From contig KE159599.1 of NCBI GenBank assembly GCA_000403275.2, positions 1,101,548 to 1,165,547 on the forward strand: DNA of 64,000 nt, written 5' to 3'. Every line of letters starts with the position of its first letter. Within the stretch, counting starts at the first letter, position 1. The notes below the pieces were generated by a model. It was not told the origin of the DNA and did not search any database. It saw only the letters and a list, made by a program, of their open reading frames with translations. The DNA is from Lachnospiraceae bacterium 28-4. GTDB lineage: Bacteria; Bacillota; Clostridia; Lachnospirales; Lachnospiraceae. The position numbers were made by a program, and so were the translations under genes. Shown here piece by piece: positions 36,202 through 45,710 of this stretch.

Positions 36202-37404
36202 TTGATTCCGCCGTACCGGAACCAAGGCTATAGTTTTGATATTACCAACAGCACCGCCTACGACCAATATTTCATCTATGGACGTCCCATTTACGAATCC
36301 ATCAGCAGGGTCGTAGACGATATTTTCAACGAATACGTGCGCCGCCAGGGGCAGCTCGCCCCCTATTTCACTTCCTTCTGCAATGGAACCACCGTTTCCT
36401 GCCAGGGCATGTCCCAATGGGGCACGGTTACTCTGGCAGACCGGGGGTACACACCTTTGCAGATCCTGCGTTCCTATTACCCCAACGATATAGAAATCGT
36501 GCAAACCGATATCATTACCAACGTTCTCTCGTCCTATCCCGGAACGCCTCTCAAACAGGGAAGCAGCGGTCTTGATGTACAGACCATCCAAACATGGCTC
36601 AACCGGATCCGGCGTAACTATCCGGCTATCCCTTCCATTACCGATCCCGCTGGAACCTTTGGAAGCAGTACCAAAGCGGCGGTTACAAAATTCCAAAGCG
36701 TCTTTAATCTGACACCCGACGGTATTGTTGGAAAATCGACCTGGTATAAGATATCCCGCCTTTATGCTGCAGTTACCCGGCTGGCGGAACTGGACAGCGA
36801 GGGAACGACTCTCGGAATCGGAACCGTTCCCCCAAACTCCGTACTCCGCCAGGGATCCCGGGGTCCTGACGTCATTACCCTGCAATACCTTCTGGATGTC
36901 ATATCCGAATACTATCCGGGCATCCCCGCCCCTGCCCAGGACGGCATCTTCGGCAGCGGAACGCGCCAGGCAGTTATCGCCTTCCAGCAGATCATGGGAT
37001 TGCAGCCGGACGGCATTGTAGGGAATCTCACATGGAAAGCCCTCTATGATGCCTATCTCGGAATCAATCAGAACATTCCTCCGCAAAAACCGGAGGGCGG
37101 AGCCGACACCTATGTTGTCCGGGCCGGCGACTCTCTCTGGCTCATTGCCCAGCGGTACAATACCACGGTGGATGCTATTAAACGACTGAACGGACTGACC
37201 AGCGACTTGATCAACGTAGGCCAGGTATTGAAAATACCCGCTTCCCAGGAGGCGTCCTATATCGAATACACCGTCCGTCCCGGAGATACTCTCTGGCTGC
37301 TCTCCAGGCGCTACAATACCACGGTGGATGCCATCAAAAAAGCCAGCGGGCTGACCAGCGATCTGCTGAGCATCGGGCAGATATTGAAAATACCGGCAAG
37401 ATAA
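36202..37404 (+). CDS. C-terminal part of the split SpoIID protein: peptidoglycan-binding and LysM domains
   Basis: This is open from a TTG at 36202, but the host frame really begins at the Tyr codon 36214-36216. It contains the rest of the SpoIID domain (STAYDQYF, RQGQLAPYFTSFCNGTTVSC, GMSQWGTVTLADRGYTPLQI), two PG_binding_1 units (LKQGSSGLDVQTIQTWLNRI and LRQGSRGPDVITLQYLLDVI) and two LysM units (YVVRAGDSLWLIAQRYN and YTVRPGDTLWLLSRRYN). SpoIID proteins cut peptidoglycan glycan strands during engulfment, and LysM binds the wall, so a spore cortex or wall enzyme is likely. As it stands it lacks a good ribosome site and is probably silent until the element is removed. Confidence 0.88.
   Translation: MIPPYRNQGYSFDITNSTAYDQYFIYGRPIYESISRVVDDIFNEYVRRQGQLAPYFTSFCNGTTVSCQGMSQWGTVTLADRGYTPLQILRSYYPNDIEIVQTDIITNVLSSYPGTPLKQGSSGLDVQTIQTWLNRIRRNYPAIPSITDPAGTFGSSTKAAVTKFQSVFNLTPDGIVGKSTWYKISRLYAAVTRLAELDSEGTTLGIGTVPPNSVLRQGSRGPDVITLQYLLDVISEYYPGIPAPAQDGIFGSGTRQAVIAFQQIMGLQPDGIVGNLTWKALYDAYLGINQNIPPQKPEGGADTYVVRAGDSLWLIAQRYNTTVDAIKRLNGLTSDLINVGQVLKIPASQEASYIEYTVRPGDTLWLLSRRYNTTVDAIKKASGLTSDLLSIGQILKIPAR
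36203..36226 (+). other. Right attachment site (attR) of the intervening element
   Basis: Element sequence TGATTCCGCCGT is followed by host sequence ACCGGAACCAAGG. The GT at 36213-36214 matches the GT of attL. The site begins two bases after the recombinase stop codon. Confidence 0.65.
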
Positions 37405-37411
37405 GCCAAAA

Positions 37412-37441
37412 CCGGGCAGGGAAAATATTTTCCCTGCCCGG
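37412..37441. terminator. Bidirectional terminator, perfect 30-bp palindrome
   Basis: CCGGGCAGGGAAAATATTTTCCCTGCCCGG is fully self-complementary if taken as the two 15-base halves CCGGGCAGGGAAAAT and ATTTTCCCTGCCCGG. It lies between the converging SpoIID/LysM and ahcY genes. Confidence 0.7.
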
Positions 37442-37473
37442 CACTGTTTACCGTCTCTTCTTATTCACTGTCA

Positions 37474-38721
37474 TTATACAATATAACTATTCAGATATTT
37501 CTCCTGTTCTTCCGTCAGAACATCGATCTCTTTTCCAAGGAACGAGAGCTTGCGCTTTGCTACATCCATATCCACTTCCCTCGGCACATCGATCAGTTTT
37601 TCATTCAATTCTCCGCCATGCTCCACCAGATATTTTGCGGAAAGCGCCTGAATCGCAAAACTCATATCCATAATCTCTGCCGGATGTCCGTCACCCGCCG
37701 CCAGATTTACCAGTCTGCCCTCTGCCAGCACGAAAATCCACTGCCCCGTCGGCAGCTTGTAACCCATAATATTCTTTCTCTGCTCTCTCGTTTCCACAGC
37801 GATCTCACGCAGCCTTGCCATATCGATCTCACAGTCAAAATGTCCGGCATTGCAAAGAATAGCCCCATCTTTCATGAGTGCAAAATCTTCCTCGTCAATC
37901 ACCTTGTCACATCCCGTTACCGTTACAAAGAAATCTCCCACTTTGGCCGCTTCTTTCATCGGCATTACGTCGAAGCCGTCCATAACCGCTTCAATCGCCT
38001 TGATCGGGTCGATCTCCGTCACGACCACCCTTGCGCCAAGCCCTTTGGCCCTCATCGCCGTGCCTTTGCCGCACCATCCGTAACCGGCAACTACCACGAT
38101 CTTGCCCGCCACGATCAGGTTTGTCGTTCTGTTGATTCCATCCCATACGGACTGACCCGTACCGTATCTATTGTCAAATAAATGCTTGCAATCCGCGTTG
38201 TTGACGCGCACCATAGGGAACTTTAATTCCCCGGCCTTATTCATCGCCTCTAGCCGGATAATGCCCGTCGTCGTTTCCTCACACCCGCCGATGATCGCGG
38301 GAATCAGTTCCTGCATATTGGTATGCACCATATTGACCAGATCGCCTCCGTCGTCAATAATAATATTCGGACCCGCTTCCAGCACGTGGCGGATATGTGT
38401 TTCATATTCTTCCGGTGTGCAATCATACCATGCATGCACTTCCAGGCCGTCTTTTACAAGAGCCGCCGCCACATCATCCTGCGTGGAAAGGGGATTGGAA
38501 CCCGTCACATACATTTCTGCTCCGCCCGCCTTCAGTACCTTGCACAAATAAGCCGTCTTCGCCTCCAGATGTACGGAAAGCGCTATTTTCTTTCCGGCAA
38601 AAGGCTTTGTCTCCGAGAATTCCTTTTCCAATGTACGAAGAAGGTCACAATTCCTTTTTACCCATTCGATCTTGCGTTCGCCGGATTCGGCCAAATTAAT
38701 GTCTCTGATTTCACTGCTCAT
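37474..38721 (-). CDS. ahcY: Adenosylhomocysteinase (or S-inosylhomocysteine hydrolase)
   Basis: This 415-residue NAD-dependent cytoplasmic enzyme splits S-adenosylhomocysteine into homocysteine and a nucleoside. Visible motifs: LSVHLEAKTAYL and TGSNPLSTQDDVAAAL in the catalytic domain, NNADCKHLFDNRYGTGQS, and the Rossmann NAD site VVVAGYGWCGKGTAMRAKG; GHFDCEIDM and LAAGDGHPAEIMDMSFA are also conserved. It lacks the 40-residue insert of the E. coli/eukaryotic-like branch and resembles the shorter archaeal/Thermotoga type. The gene upstream encodes an SAH/MTA deaminase, so the true substrate may be S-inosylhomocysteine, as in methanogens. Confidence 0.93.
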   Translation of the reverse strand: MSSEIRDINLAESGERKIEWVKRNCDLLRTLEKEFSETKPFAGKKIALSVHLEAKTAYLCKVLKAGGAEMYVTGSNPLSTQDDVAAALVKDGLEVHAWYDCTPEEYETHIRHVLEAGPNIIIDDGGDLVNMVHTNMQELIPAIIGGCEETTTGIIRLEAMNKAGELKFPMVRVNNADCKHLFDNRYGTGQSVWDGINRTTNLIVAGKIVVVAGYGWCGKGTAMRAKGLGARVVVTEIDPIKAIEAVMDGFDVMPMKEAAKVGDFFVTVTGCDKVIDEEDFALMKDGAILCNAGHFDCEIDMARLREIAVETREQRKNIMGYKLPTGQWIFVLAEGRLVNLAAGDGHPAEIMDMSFAIQALSAKYLVEHGGELNEKLIDVPREVDMDVAKRKLSFLGKEIDVLTEEQEKYLNSYIV

Positions 38722-38852
38722 TTCTTACCCTCCAATAAAATTATGAGATATATTCAGCCGAATTTTTATTATAGTGATGGTCGTCTGTCCTATCATCACT
38801 TTTATGCAAACCATAATGCCAGCCTCATTGGCAAACACTACGCAATTACATA

Positions 38853-40157
38853 CTATTCATATTCTTTTTTATCCAGCCCCATACGGACAATGATTTCATT
38901 AATCTTTTTATACACCAGCTCTTCGTCCATCGTCAATACTTTTCTGTCCTCCATGACTATTTTACCATCAATGATTACCGTTTCTACCTCAGACCCGTTC
39001 GCGGAATAAGACAGACCGGCAATCAGATTATTCCTCGGCGTTAAAGAAGGAGTATTCAAATCCAAAATAGCCAGATCCGCTTTTTTCCCCGCTTCGATAG
39101 AACCCGTTTCCTCTTCCAGCCCAAGGGCTTTTGCCCCATTTATCGTAGCAATGCGGAAACCTTCCCTCGCGCTGATGCATTGGGGCGTTTTATTTACTCC
39201 TTTATGGATCAGTGTCAGGAGCCCCAGTTCCCGGAACATATTCAAACTGTTATTGGATGCCGCCCCATCGGTGCCAAGGCATACGTTTACGCCCATTTCC
39301 ACCATCTTCCCAATCGGCGCAAAGCCATTCCCAAGCTTCATATTGCTGGCCGGATTGGTTACCACGCTGACCTTCTTTCCTTTCAGGATAGCGATATCCT
39401 CATCCGTAACCTGCACGCAGTGGGCAGCGATGGCCGGCACGTCAAAGAGTCCGTTCCGATCTGCCATTTCAATAGGCGTGAGACCGTACTTCTCGCGAAT
39501 CTGTTCGATTTCGCTGACGCTTTCCGACAAATGTACGTGTATCCGCATTCCGTTTTTCTTTGCTTCCTCCGATACCACCCTCATAAACTCGTCGTCACAA
39601 GTATAAGGAGCGTGCGGGCCTAACATAAAACTCAGCCTGTCGCAGTCTTTTGCCGCGTCCCGCTCTTCATAAGCCTGCCTCAACCTCATCTGCCCGGCCT
39701 CGTCGTGTCCGCTCCCGATTAATCCTCTGCTGATAACAGCTCTCATGCCGGACTCTTTCACCGCTCTGGTCGTCTGGTGGATATTCATCTGCATATCATT
39801 AAAGCAGGTCGTACCGCTTTTTACCATCTCTATAATAGCAAGACAGGCTCCCCAATAGGTATCCTCATCCGTCATCTGCTGCTCGATTGGATCGATCGTT
39901 CCGAAAAGCCAGTCCATAAAAGACAGATCGTCGGCTACATTTCTCATAAATGCCATATAAGAATGGGTATGGCAGTTGATCAGCCCCGGAATTACCAGTC
40001 TGTCCTGTCCATCGATCACTTTATCCTCCCGGAATCCCTTCGGTTTTTCTCCTACCGCGGCAATCCGGTTTCCCTCAATATAAATACACGTCTTCCTTAC
40101 CTCGTCTTTCTCTCCGTTCGGCAGAATTGCCAGTATATCTTTTAAAACGATTCCCAT
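38853..40157 (-). CDS. mtaD: 5-methylthioadenosine/S-adenosylhomocysteine deaminase
   Basis: This 434-residue amidohydrolase of the MtaD/SsnA family removes the amino group of the adenine in SAH or methylthioadenosine. Metal-site motifs are present: VIPGLINCHTHSYMAFMR, IHVHLSESVSEIEQ, IAAHCVQVTDEDI and LGTDGAASNNSLNMF. The start at 40157 (MGIVLK) has GGAGG eight bases upstream; a frame to 40172 would place the site inside the gene. It lies just upstream of ahcY on the same strand with a 131-base gap that contains a TATAAT on the minus strand, so ahcY may be read both from mtaD and from its own promoter. Confidence 0.9.
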   Translation of the reverse strand: MGIVLKDILAILPNGEKDEVRKTCIYIEGNRIAAVGEKPKGFREDKVIDGQDRLVIPGLINCHTHSYMAFMRNVADDLSFMDWLFGTIDPIEQQMTDEDTYWGACLAIIEMVKSGTTCFNDMQMNIHQTTRAVKESGMRAVISRGLIGSGHDEAGQMRLRQAYEERDAAKDCDRLSFMLGPHAPYTCDDEFMRVVSEEAKKNGMRIHVHLSESVSEIEQIREKYGLTPIEMADRNGLFDVPAIAAHCVQVTDEDIAILKGKKVSVVTNPASNMKLGNGFAPIGKMVEMGVNVCLGTDGAASNNSLNMFRELGLLTLIHKGVNKTPQCISAREGFRIATINGAKALGLEEETGSIEAGKKADLAILDLNTPSLTPRNNLIAGLSYSANGSEVETVIIDGKIVMEDRKVLTMDEELVYKKINEIIVRMGLDKKEYE

Positions 40158-40196
40158 AAAAGTATCCTCCACACCTTTTTGTATGCCTTAAACCAG

Positions 40197-40249
40197 AAAA
40201 AGCTGGCCGTTGCATCGATTGTATCAAATTATCAATGCAATGACCAGCC
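40197..40249 (-). terminator. Terminator after the chemotaxis receptor gene
   Basis: On the minus strand a stem of about 18 pairs (GGCTGGTCATTGCATTGAT with its partner, three G-T pairs) is followed by TTTTT. It separates the receptor gene from mtaD. Confidence 0.65.
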
Positions 40250-40260
40250 CTATTGTCATT

Positions 40261-40342
40261 TTTTACTCCATTTCTGCGCAGCTTTATTGCGCAAAGCCAG
40301 CCTGGCTTTCAAGTTTGTGGATGCCGCGCAGACACAAACTTG
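40261..40342. repeat. Intergenic palindromic repeat, copy 1
   Basis: It shares TTTTACTCCATTTCTGCGC, GCTTT, TTGCGCA and then CAAGTTTGTGGATGCCGCGC plus AGACACAAACTTGG with copy 2 at 61620-61688. The second half folds as CAAGTTTGTG/CACAAACTTG. This copy has an extra AAGCCAGCCTGGCTT hairpin in the middle. Confidence 0.75.
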
Positions 40343-40359
40343 GTCTTTCTCTTATCCGT

Positions 40360-42180
40360 TTACAGCTGGAACTTACTTCCCTGCTCATTCAGAAGATGGC
40401 TTAATTTTACCAGCCCTTCCGTATCTTCGGTACATTCGCCCAACGTCTGGGAAAGAAGCGTCATGCTGGCGCTCGTTTCTTCCGTAGAAGCCGCGTTTTC
40501 CTGCACTACGCTCGCCAGGCTGTTGACAGAATCCGTAACAATCTGTTTCAAAGAACCAAGAATCTCCGTCTGGCTTCCGATTTCTTTCGTCACCTCTTCC
40601 ACCATAGCCACTTCTTTATTCAAATGCCCAAACGCTTCCCGCGTCTCATTCAGGCGGTTTTGCTGGTTTTGCACGTTGCGCGTTACTTCCTCCATCTTAG
40701 CCACGGAAACCTCTACATTGCCGACCAGTTCTTTTACAATGCTTTCTATTTCCTTGGCGTTGCCCGAAGACTCTTCGGACAGGTTCCTGATCTCTTCGGC
40801 CACAACGGCAAAGCCCTTTCCTGCCTCTCCGGCCCTGGCCGCTTCTATGCTGGCATTCAGCGAAAGCAGATTGGTCTGGTTCGCCAGCCCTTTGATGATT
40901 TCGATCGCCTTGGTAATATTTGCAGCAGAATCATTATTTTTGTTCGTCTGCTTGGATACTACCTCGATCGCCTCGATCGTCACTTTTGTGATCTCATCCA
41001 GCTCCTTAATGCTTTCGGAAGCCTCTGTGGAATGCTGCATCATAGCGGATACCGCTTCTCCAAGTTTATTTACACCGTTCTTTTCCACTTCAATGACGCT
41101 GCCAAGCTCCACAATCTTCTCATTCACTGTCTCCGTCTCGTTGGCCTGGTTGGTAGCTCCCTGCGCCAGATCATCGATAGCCTGGTTGGTATTTCGAATG
41201 CTGTCCGAAATATATCCGAACTTCTCGCTGAACTTTTCACTGCTCTGGTTCAAGCTTTCTCCCGTATGGATAACGCTGCCCAGCATATTTGCCAATGATT
41301 GGCGGACATTTTCCAGCGAACGCGCCATCCCGCCGATCTCATCGCCTCGTTTCAATAAAGCAGGACTGACCGTAAAACTCAAATCTCCCATAGCCGACTG
41401 GCGAAGATGGCCCTCCACCAGTTTAATGCCCTTCGTGATCCGCATACCGCTCCACGTAGAAATCGCAAAAGCCGCAATCAGCATCACCAGCGCAGTAACG
41501 CCATACATCATAAGCATACCGGAAAACTGCTCCTCGATATATACCTTCCTGCCGTCAATCTTTTCATTCATCTCATCCACATAATTCCCGGTAGCCACCG
41601 CCCATCCCCAGGGCTCAAACAATTCGCAGTAGGCGATCTTAGGCGCAACCGTAACACCGTCCGACTTCGTAAAGTAAAACTCGTTATACCCGCCTCCGGC
41701 CTTTGCCGTTGCCACGATATTCTGTGTCACCTTCACACCATTCTGATCCGTCAGGTCATATCTGTCATCCCCTTCCTGATCCGTCAAAATCGGATGTTCG
41801 ACCAGTATATAATCCGTTCTGTCTATCCATATGTACCCGGATGCATCATCCCTGTAACGCATAGCCCGAACCGCATCCGCCGCCATCTTCTGTGCCTCTT
41901 CTTCCGTCAGTTCTCCGCTCTGGCTCCGGTCATAATAGCTCCGTATCACGGAAAGCGCCGACTGAACCTGCGATTTAATCTCCATCGAATATCCATCTGT
42001 CATAGATTCTTCATACAACTCCATGGACTCGTTCATTGACTTACTCAGATCAAAAACACCCAGACATGCCAATCCGATCGTAGGAATAGCAACCATAACG
42101 CAGATAATTAAAATCAGCATAACCGTCAGGCTCCGAAATCCACTTGTCTTCTGTGTGCCAGCAACTGTTTTTTCTTTCAT
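40360..42180 (-). CDS. Methyl-accepting chemotaxis protein with single Cache domain
   Basis: This 606-residue membrane receptor has a first helix ([20 protein letters not shown]), an extracytoplasmic sCache_2-like domain ([40 protein letters not shown]), a second helix, a HAMP domain ([19 protein letters not shown]), and a signalling domain whose tip reads [20 protein letters not shown] with [17 protein letters not shown]. It senses a small molecule outside the cell and controls CheA. No che or flagellar genes lie nearby. The cytoplasmic rod ends soon after the second helical bundle, with no pentapeptide for methylation enzymes. Confidence 0.93.
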   Translation of the reverse strand: MKEKTVAGTQKTSGFRSLTVMLILIICVMVAIPTIGLACLGVFDLSKSMNESMELYEESMTDGYSMEIKSQVQSALSVIRSYYDRSQSGELTEEEAQKMAADAVRAMRYRDDASGYIWIDRTDYILVEHPILTDQEGDDRYDLTDQNGVKVTQNIVATAKAGGGYNEFYFTKSDGVTVAPKIAYCELFEPWGWAVATGNYVDEMNEKIDGRKVYIEEQFSGMLMMYGVTALVMLIAAFAISTWSGMRITKGIKLVEGHLRQSAMGDLSFTVSPALLKRGDEIGGMARSLENVRQSLANMLGSVIHTGESLNQSSEKFSEKFGYISDSIRNTNQAIDDLAQGATNQANETETVNEKIVELGSVIEVEKNGVNKLGEAVSAMMQHSTEASESIKELDEITKVTIEAIEVVSKQTNKNNDSAANITKAIEIIKGLANQTNLLSLNASIEAARAGEAGKGFAVVAEEIRNLSEESSGNAKEIESIVKELVGNVEVSVAKMEEVTRNVQNQQNRLNETREAFGHLNKEVAMVEEVTKEIGSQTEILGSLKQIVTDSVNSLASVVQENAASTEETSASMTLLSQTLGECTEDTEGLVKLSHLLNEQGSKFQL

Positions 42181-42237
42181 GTAACCCCACCTTCCAAATT
42201 TTTATTTCCGATGTTTCCTTATATGGATTCAGATACG

Positions 42238-42288
42238 AAAAGCCCTTTTTATGGATGCTGACAGACCGCATCCATAAAAAGGGCTTTT
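42238..42288 (-). terminator. Terminator with a 21-bp perfect stem
   Basis: AAAAGCCCTTTTTATGGATGC and its exact complement flank a nine-base loop; outer bases ATAC/GATAC extend the similarity. It lies downstream of the NucS-like gene and upstream of the chemotaxis receptor gene on the minus strand. Confidence 0.75.
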
Positions 42289-44204
42289 GATACTTGAATC
42301 TCATACATACTAATTTTATTATACACCTTTTACCATTGAAGTCAATAAATCGGAAACAAAAAAATGGTAAATTCGTACTATTCTTCATCTTCCTCATCAA
42401 AGCCGCCCACTAATAGCCAGCCGCTTTTATCCTTTAAATAGAGCTGTCCCGTTCCCCATCCTATTCCGTCTCCGCAAAAAACAGCACAGTCCGGGCACAT
42501 AATCCCCCAGGCAGATGTCCCCTTTATGCTGCCATCGACCATATATTTTCCATCCGCCAGTAAGCATCCGCACAAATCACATTCCGGCGAGGCTCCTATA
42601 TAATATTCCTTCAATCTCTTTCCTTTACTGGTATCCGCAATCTGATCCAAAATCCGTTCGGCCGAACTGCCATCCATAATGCCGTTATTATCTCTTGGCA
42701 ATATTTTACGGACAATTTGCCTTACCAACTTCTCATTCTTTTCAAGATATTCCCGATACATATTTATCGGATCATTCGGCTCGCATACCCTCCATCTTTC
42801 ATCCTTCCATGCGAAGAATGAACGTTCTTCCTCTTGCATATCACAGCGGAATGTACGGTACGCGCAGCCCAGATCCTCCGCAATATCCACATCCCGTTCA
42901 TCCCGCCCTCCCCAAGTCATACTCATTAATAATGCGCTAAGGCTGCCCTCATAGTATTTATCGAGGATTTCCCGGAATGGCAGGGACTGCCCGATATCCT
43001 GAAGTCCGCCATAATACACTCGAACCGGCTCCGGGTCATGGACTGTTAAATAATAAGACGGTATATACAGAATTCCGTTTTCCTTCGAGACTGTTAAATA
43101 TATTGTAAAAACTCCGGTAGCAGGATTATACACCGATATTTCAATCTTTGCTGTCGGAAATTCCTCCTCAATTTCATCCAGACATCTTAAAATATGGTTT
43201 CTCCAAACCGCATTTTCCGAAAGCGTCTCTTTCACTTCGTTGCGAAGCGATTCCATATGAACCCGATTACACACATCCGCTGTCTTTTTCAGCCTCTGTC
43301 CCGTCGACCCGTCTTCCGCAAAAAGTTCGGAAATGATCGTCGCATCCGATAATAAATTATTTTTTTCAAAAATCCCGTACCGCCGTATCTCCTGGATGGT
43401 ATGTCCCGTATCTTCTATAAAATCATGGATCTTTGCCGGATATCCAATTTCATAAAAATCCTGATAAAAAGATGGCTGTAGCGCCACTACGGATTCATGG
43501 AGATAACAGAGCGCCTCTCTTTCCTCCATATCCGAAATTATTTCCTGTCCTTCCCTATATTGTTCTTTGTCCGAAGATAAAATATCCAGGCACTTCTCTT
43601 TTGACAAAGTCTGCATCGCAAAATATGCCACGAATTCATAAACCGGCAATTCCACATCCGCTTTTACCTTCATCCCATTCTGACTGGCCATTTGCATAAT
43701 TGCCTCTTTCATTTCGGCTTCTTTTTTTGAAGTGACCGGATGAGCCAATCGGATTATCATAATGATAAAATCATCAATGCCTTTGGCTTTGCACGATTGT
43801 TCCATCGATTGAATGCCTTTCTGCAAGGCATCTTCATTCAAGTACCAACACATAGCATGCCATGGCGCTATGAACCGGCCATTCGTTATAGGAAGGACGG
43901 CCACCGGAAAGGTATTGATCCCTGCCGGACTGGCCATTTCAATCTGCAAGCCTTTTACATCCCACTTTGTATCACAAACAAACCGGGAAAAAGGAACGAT
44001 CAGTTCTTTCCAATCTGTCGAAGCCACAATCACCCTGATTTCATGATCCCTTGCCCCTAAATATGATTTCACGCCTTCTACATATTTAAACACTTCGTGT
44101 ATGGCCTCTCTGGCAGATGCATCGCTTTTTTTTAATTCAATAATCACATGGTTCCCTTTTTCATCTTTTGCATATAAATCAATAAACCCCTTTGTTCCTA
44201 AACC

Positions 44205-44470
44205 TCCATGCCCGCACACTTGGCACCACCATAAATGAAACTGTGCAGACGATAGGTTCTTGATTTTGTTTGTGCCGTTATTTATACTTATGGCAACGGC
44301 AAAAATCGTGTTTATTTTGGGCTGGAAGCCCGTTTTCTAAACTGATTTCAGGTACTCTCATTTGCACCACCACCTGTCCAGCCATTTAAGAACCCCGGTT
44401 CACGGCAAAAGGACGTATAGTAAAATGATAAGAGACAGAGTACCGTGCCGTAAATTCCACCAGGAGGTGC
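44205..44470 (+). ncRNA. Candidate bridge RNA region of the IS110 element
   Basis: The 5' non-coding part folds into several stems: TGCCGTT/AACGGCA around 44271-44316, GGGCT/AGCCC near 44320-44335, and ACGGC/GCCGT near 44402-44452. ATAGTAAA at 44417-44424 matches the sequence that would form when the two ends join in a circle (CATAG-TAA-ACC), as expected of a donor guide. The limits of the RNA and the target guides could not be fixed by eye. Confidence 0.5.
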
Positions 44471-44474
44471 CAGT

Positions 44475-45710
44475 ATGGATAGAATTTACGACAATTGTTG
44501 TGGTATTGATGTTCACAAAAAACTTATCGTTGCCTGCTTCCGATGCGGCAAAAAGCAGGACGTGCGTGAGTTTGGCGCAACAACCAGAGAACTCCTCTCA
44601 TTGGCTGACTGGCTCAAAGAAGGCGGCTGTGAAATGGTCGCTATGGAGAGTACAGCCTCTTATTGGAAGCCTCTGTACAACATCCTTGAATCTTCTGACT
44701 TGAATGCCATGGTGGTCAATGCCCGCCATATGAAAGCTGTTCCAGGTCGAAAAACAGACGTAAAAGATGCGGAATGGATCGCTGACCTTTTACAGCACGG
44801 TCTGCTTCAGCCCAGTTACATTCCCGACAAAGACCAGCGGGAACTGAGGGAATTAGTCCGTTATCGCAAAAGCCTTGTAGGTGAACGTACCAGAGAATTG
44901 AACAGGCTCCAGAAGATGCTGGAAGGAGCCAACATCAAGTTGTCCGGGACCGTATCTGACATCAATGGCAAAAGCGCCCGCAGCATCCTGGAGTATCTCC
45001 TTACCGGGGAGCCCATCGATGAGGCAAAATACGATGAGATGTATAATCAGAAGGTCATTGCCCATAATCTCAAAGCCACCAGGGAGCAGATCATTGATGA
45101 TCTCAATGGTGTCATGTCATCTCTCCAGCGCCGGATGATGAAGGAACTTCTCATCCATTTGGACGAACTGAATATTCACATCAGAAATCTGGATGATGAG
45201 ATTGACAACTTCATGAAACCGGAGGAAAAGCAAGCTTCCCAGGCAATCCAGGACGTGACTGGCATAGGCAATACCAGTGCCCAGGCCATCATTTCTGTCA
45301 TTGGTACGGATATGGAGCGTTTTCCAACGGATAAACACATTTCATCCTGGGCAGGGTTGTGTCCTGGAGACAATGAAAGCGCCAAAAAGAGAAAATCTGG
45401 AAAGACCAGAAAAGGGAACTCTCTACTACGGACAACATTGATCACCTGTGCGCATGCAGCTGTAAAAAACAAGAAGTCTTACTTCCATGCTCAGTTTATG
45501 CGGATAAGTGCCCACCGAGGGACAAGGCGTGCCTATGTGGCCGTTGCCCATTCCATGCTCATTGCGATATACCACATCCTCAAGGATGGTGTTGTTTTCA
45601 AGGATCTGGGAGCTGATTATTACAACCAGTTCAACAAGGAACGCAAGATCAATGCATACCTTAAAAAGTTAAAAGCGCTTGGTTGGGAAGCTCCAGTAGT
45701 TGCCGCATAA
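44475..45710 (+). CDS. IS110-family transposase
   Basis: This 411-residue recombinase has an N-terminal RuvC-like DEDD domain (YDNCCGIDVHKKLIVACF, MESTASYWKPLYNIL, GRKTDVKDAEWIADLLQHG) and a C-terminal transposase_20 domain with VTGIGNTSAQAIISVIG, WAGLCPGDNESAKKRKSG and the conserved Ser region GNSLLRTTLITCAHAA. GGAGG precedes the ATG at 44475. The gene is intact, so the element may still be active. It is read opposite to the gene it interrupts. Confidence 0.95.
   Translation: MDRIYDNCCGIDVHKKLIVACFRCGKKQDVREFGATTRELLSLADWLKEGGCEMVAMESTASYWKPLYNILESSDLNAMVVNARHMKAVPGRKTDVKDAEWIADLLQHGLLQPSYIPDKDQRELRELVRYRKSLVGERTRELNRLQKMLEGANIKLSGTVSDINGKSARSILEYLLTGEPIDEAKYDEMYNQKVIAHNLKATREQIIDDLNGVMSSLQRRMMKELLIHLDELNIHIRNLDDEIDNFMKPEEKQASQAIQDVTGIGNTSAQAIISVIGTDMERFPTDKHISSWAGLCPGDNESAKKRKSGKTRKGNSLLRTTLITCAHAAVKNKKSYFHAQFMRISAHRGTRRAYVAVAHSMLIAIYHILKDGVVFKDLGADYYNQFNKERKINAYLKKLKALGWEAPVVAA

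Larger units (their letters stand above)
34313..36213 (+). mobile_element. 1.9 kb intervening element inserted in frame in the SpoIID/LysM gene
   Basis: The host gene breaks after TGG-T (34310-34313) and continues at the T of 36214, and the two sites share only the GT dinucleotide. Deleting exactly 1901 bases gives ACG GAA TGG TAC CGG AAC, i.e. TEWYRN, an uninterrupted SpoIID domain. The element carries only two ORFs: a 51-aa protein and a large serine recombinase that ends 12 bases before the right junction. This is the layout of skin-like elements that are excised in the mother cell during sporulation. I know of no such element in a SpoIID/LysM gene, but could not search. Confidence 0.85.

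Noticed and set aside
33686-37404. The two SpoIID/LysM fragments as two independent genes flanking a recombinase.
   Set aside because: The SpoIID domain is split in its middle, and joining at the shared GT restores the frame and domain exactly, so one interrupted gene is the better reading.
38722-38852. A SAM- or SAH-responsive riboswitch before ahcY.
   Set aside because: The 131-base gap has a -10 box and a short AGTGATG/CATCACT palindrome, but I could not fit any known SAM or SAH aptamer core.
42050-42400. A 116-codon minus-strand ORF overlapping the start of the chemotaxis receptor gene.
   Set aside because: It is the shadow of the receptor gene start and of the terminator at 42238-42288 in another frame; no domain or ribosome site.
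45690-45710. The string GGGAAGCTCCAG at the end of the transposase gene as a third copy of the fold-back core.
   Set aside because: Only about 12 bases match; there are no arms or second core edge, and the bases code for the conserved end of the transposase.
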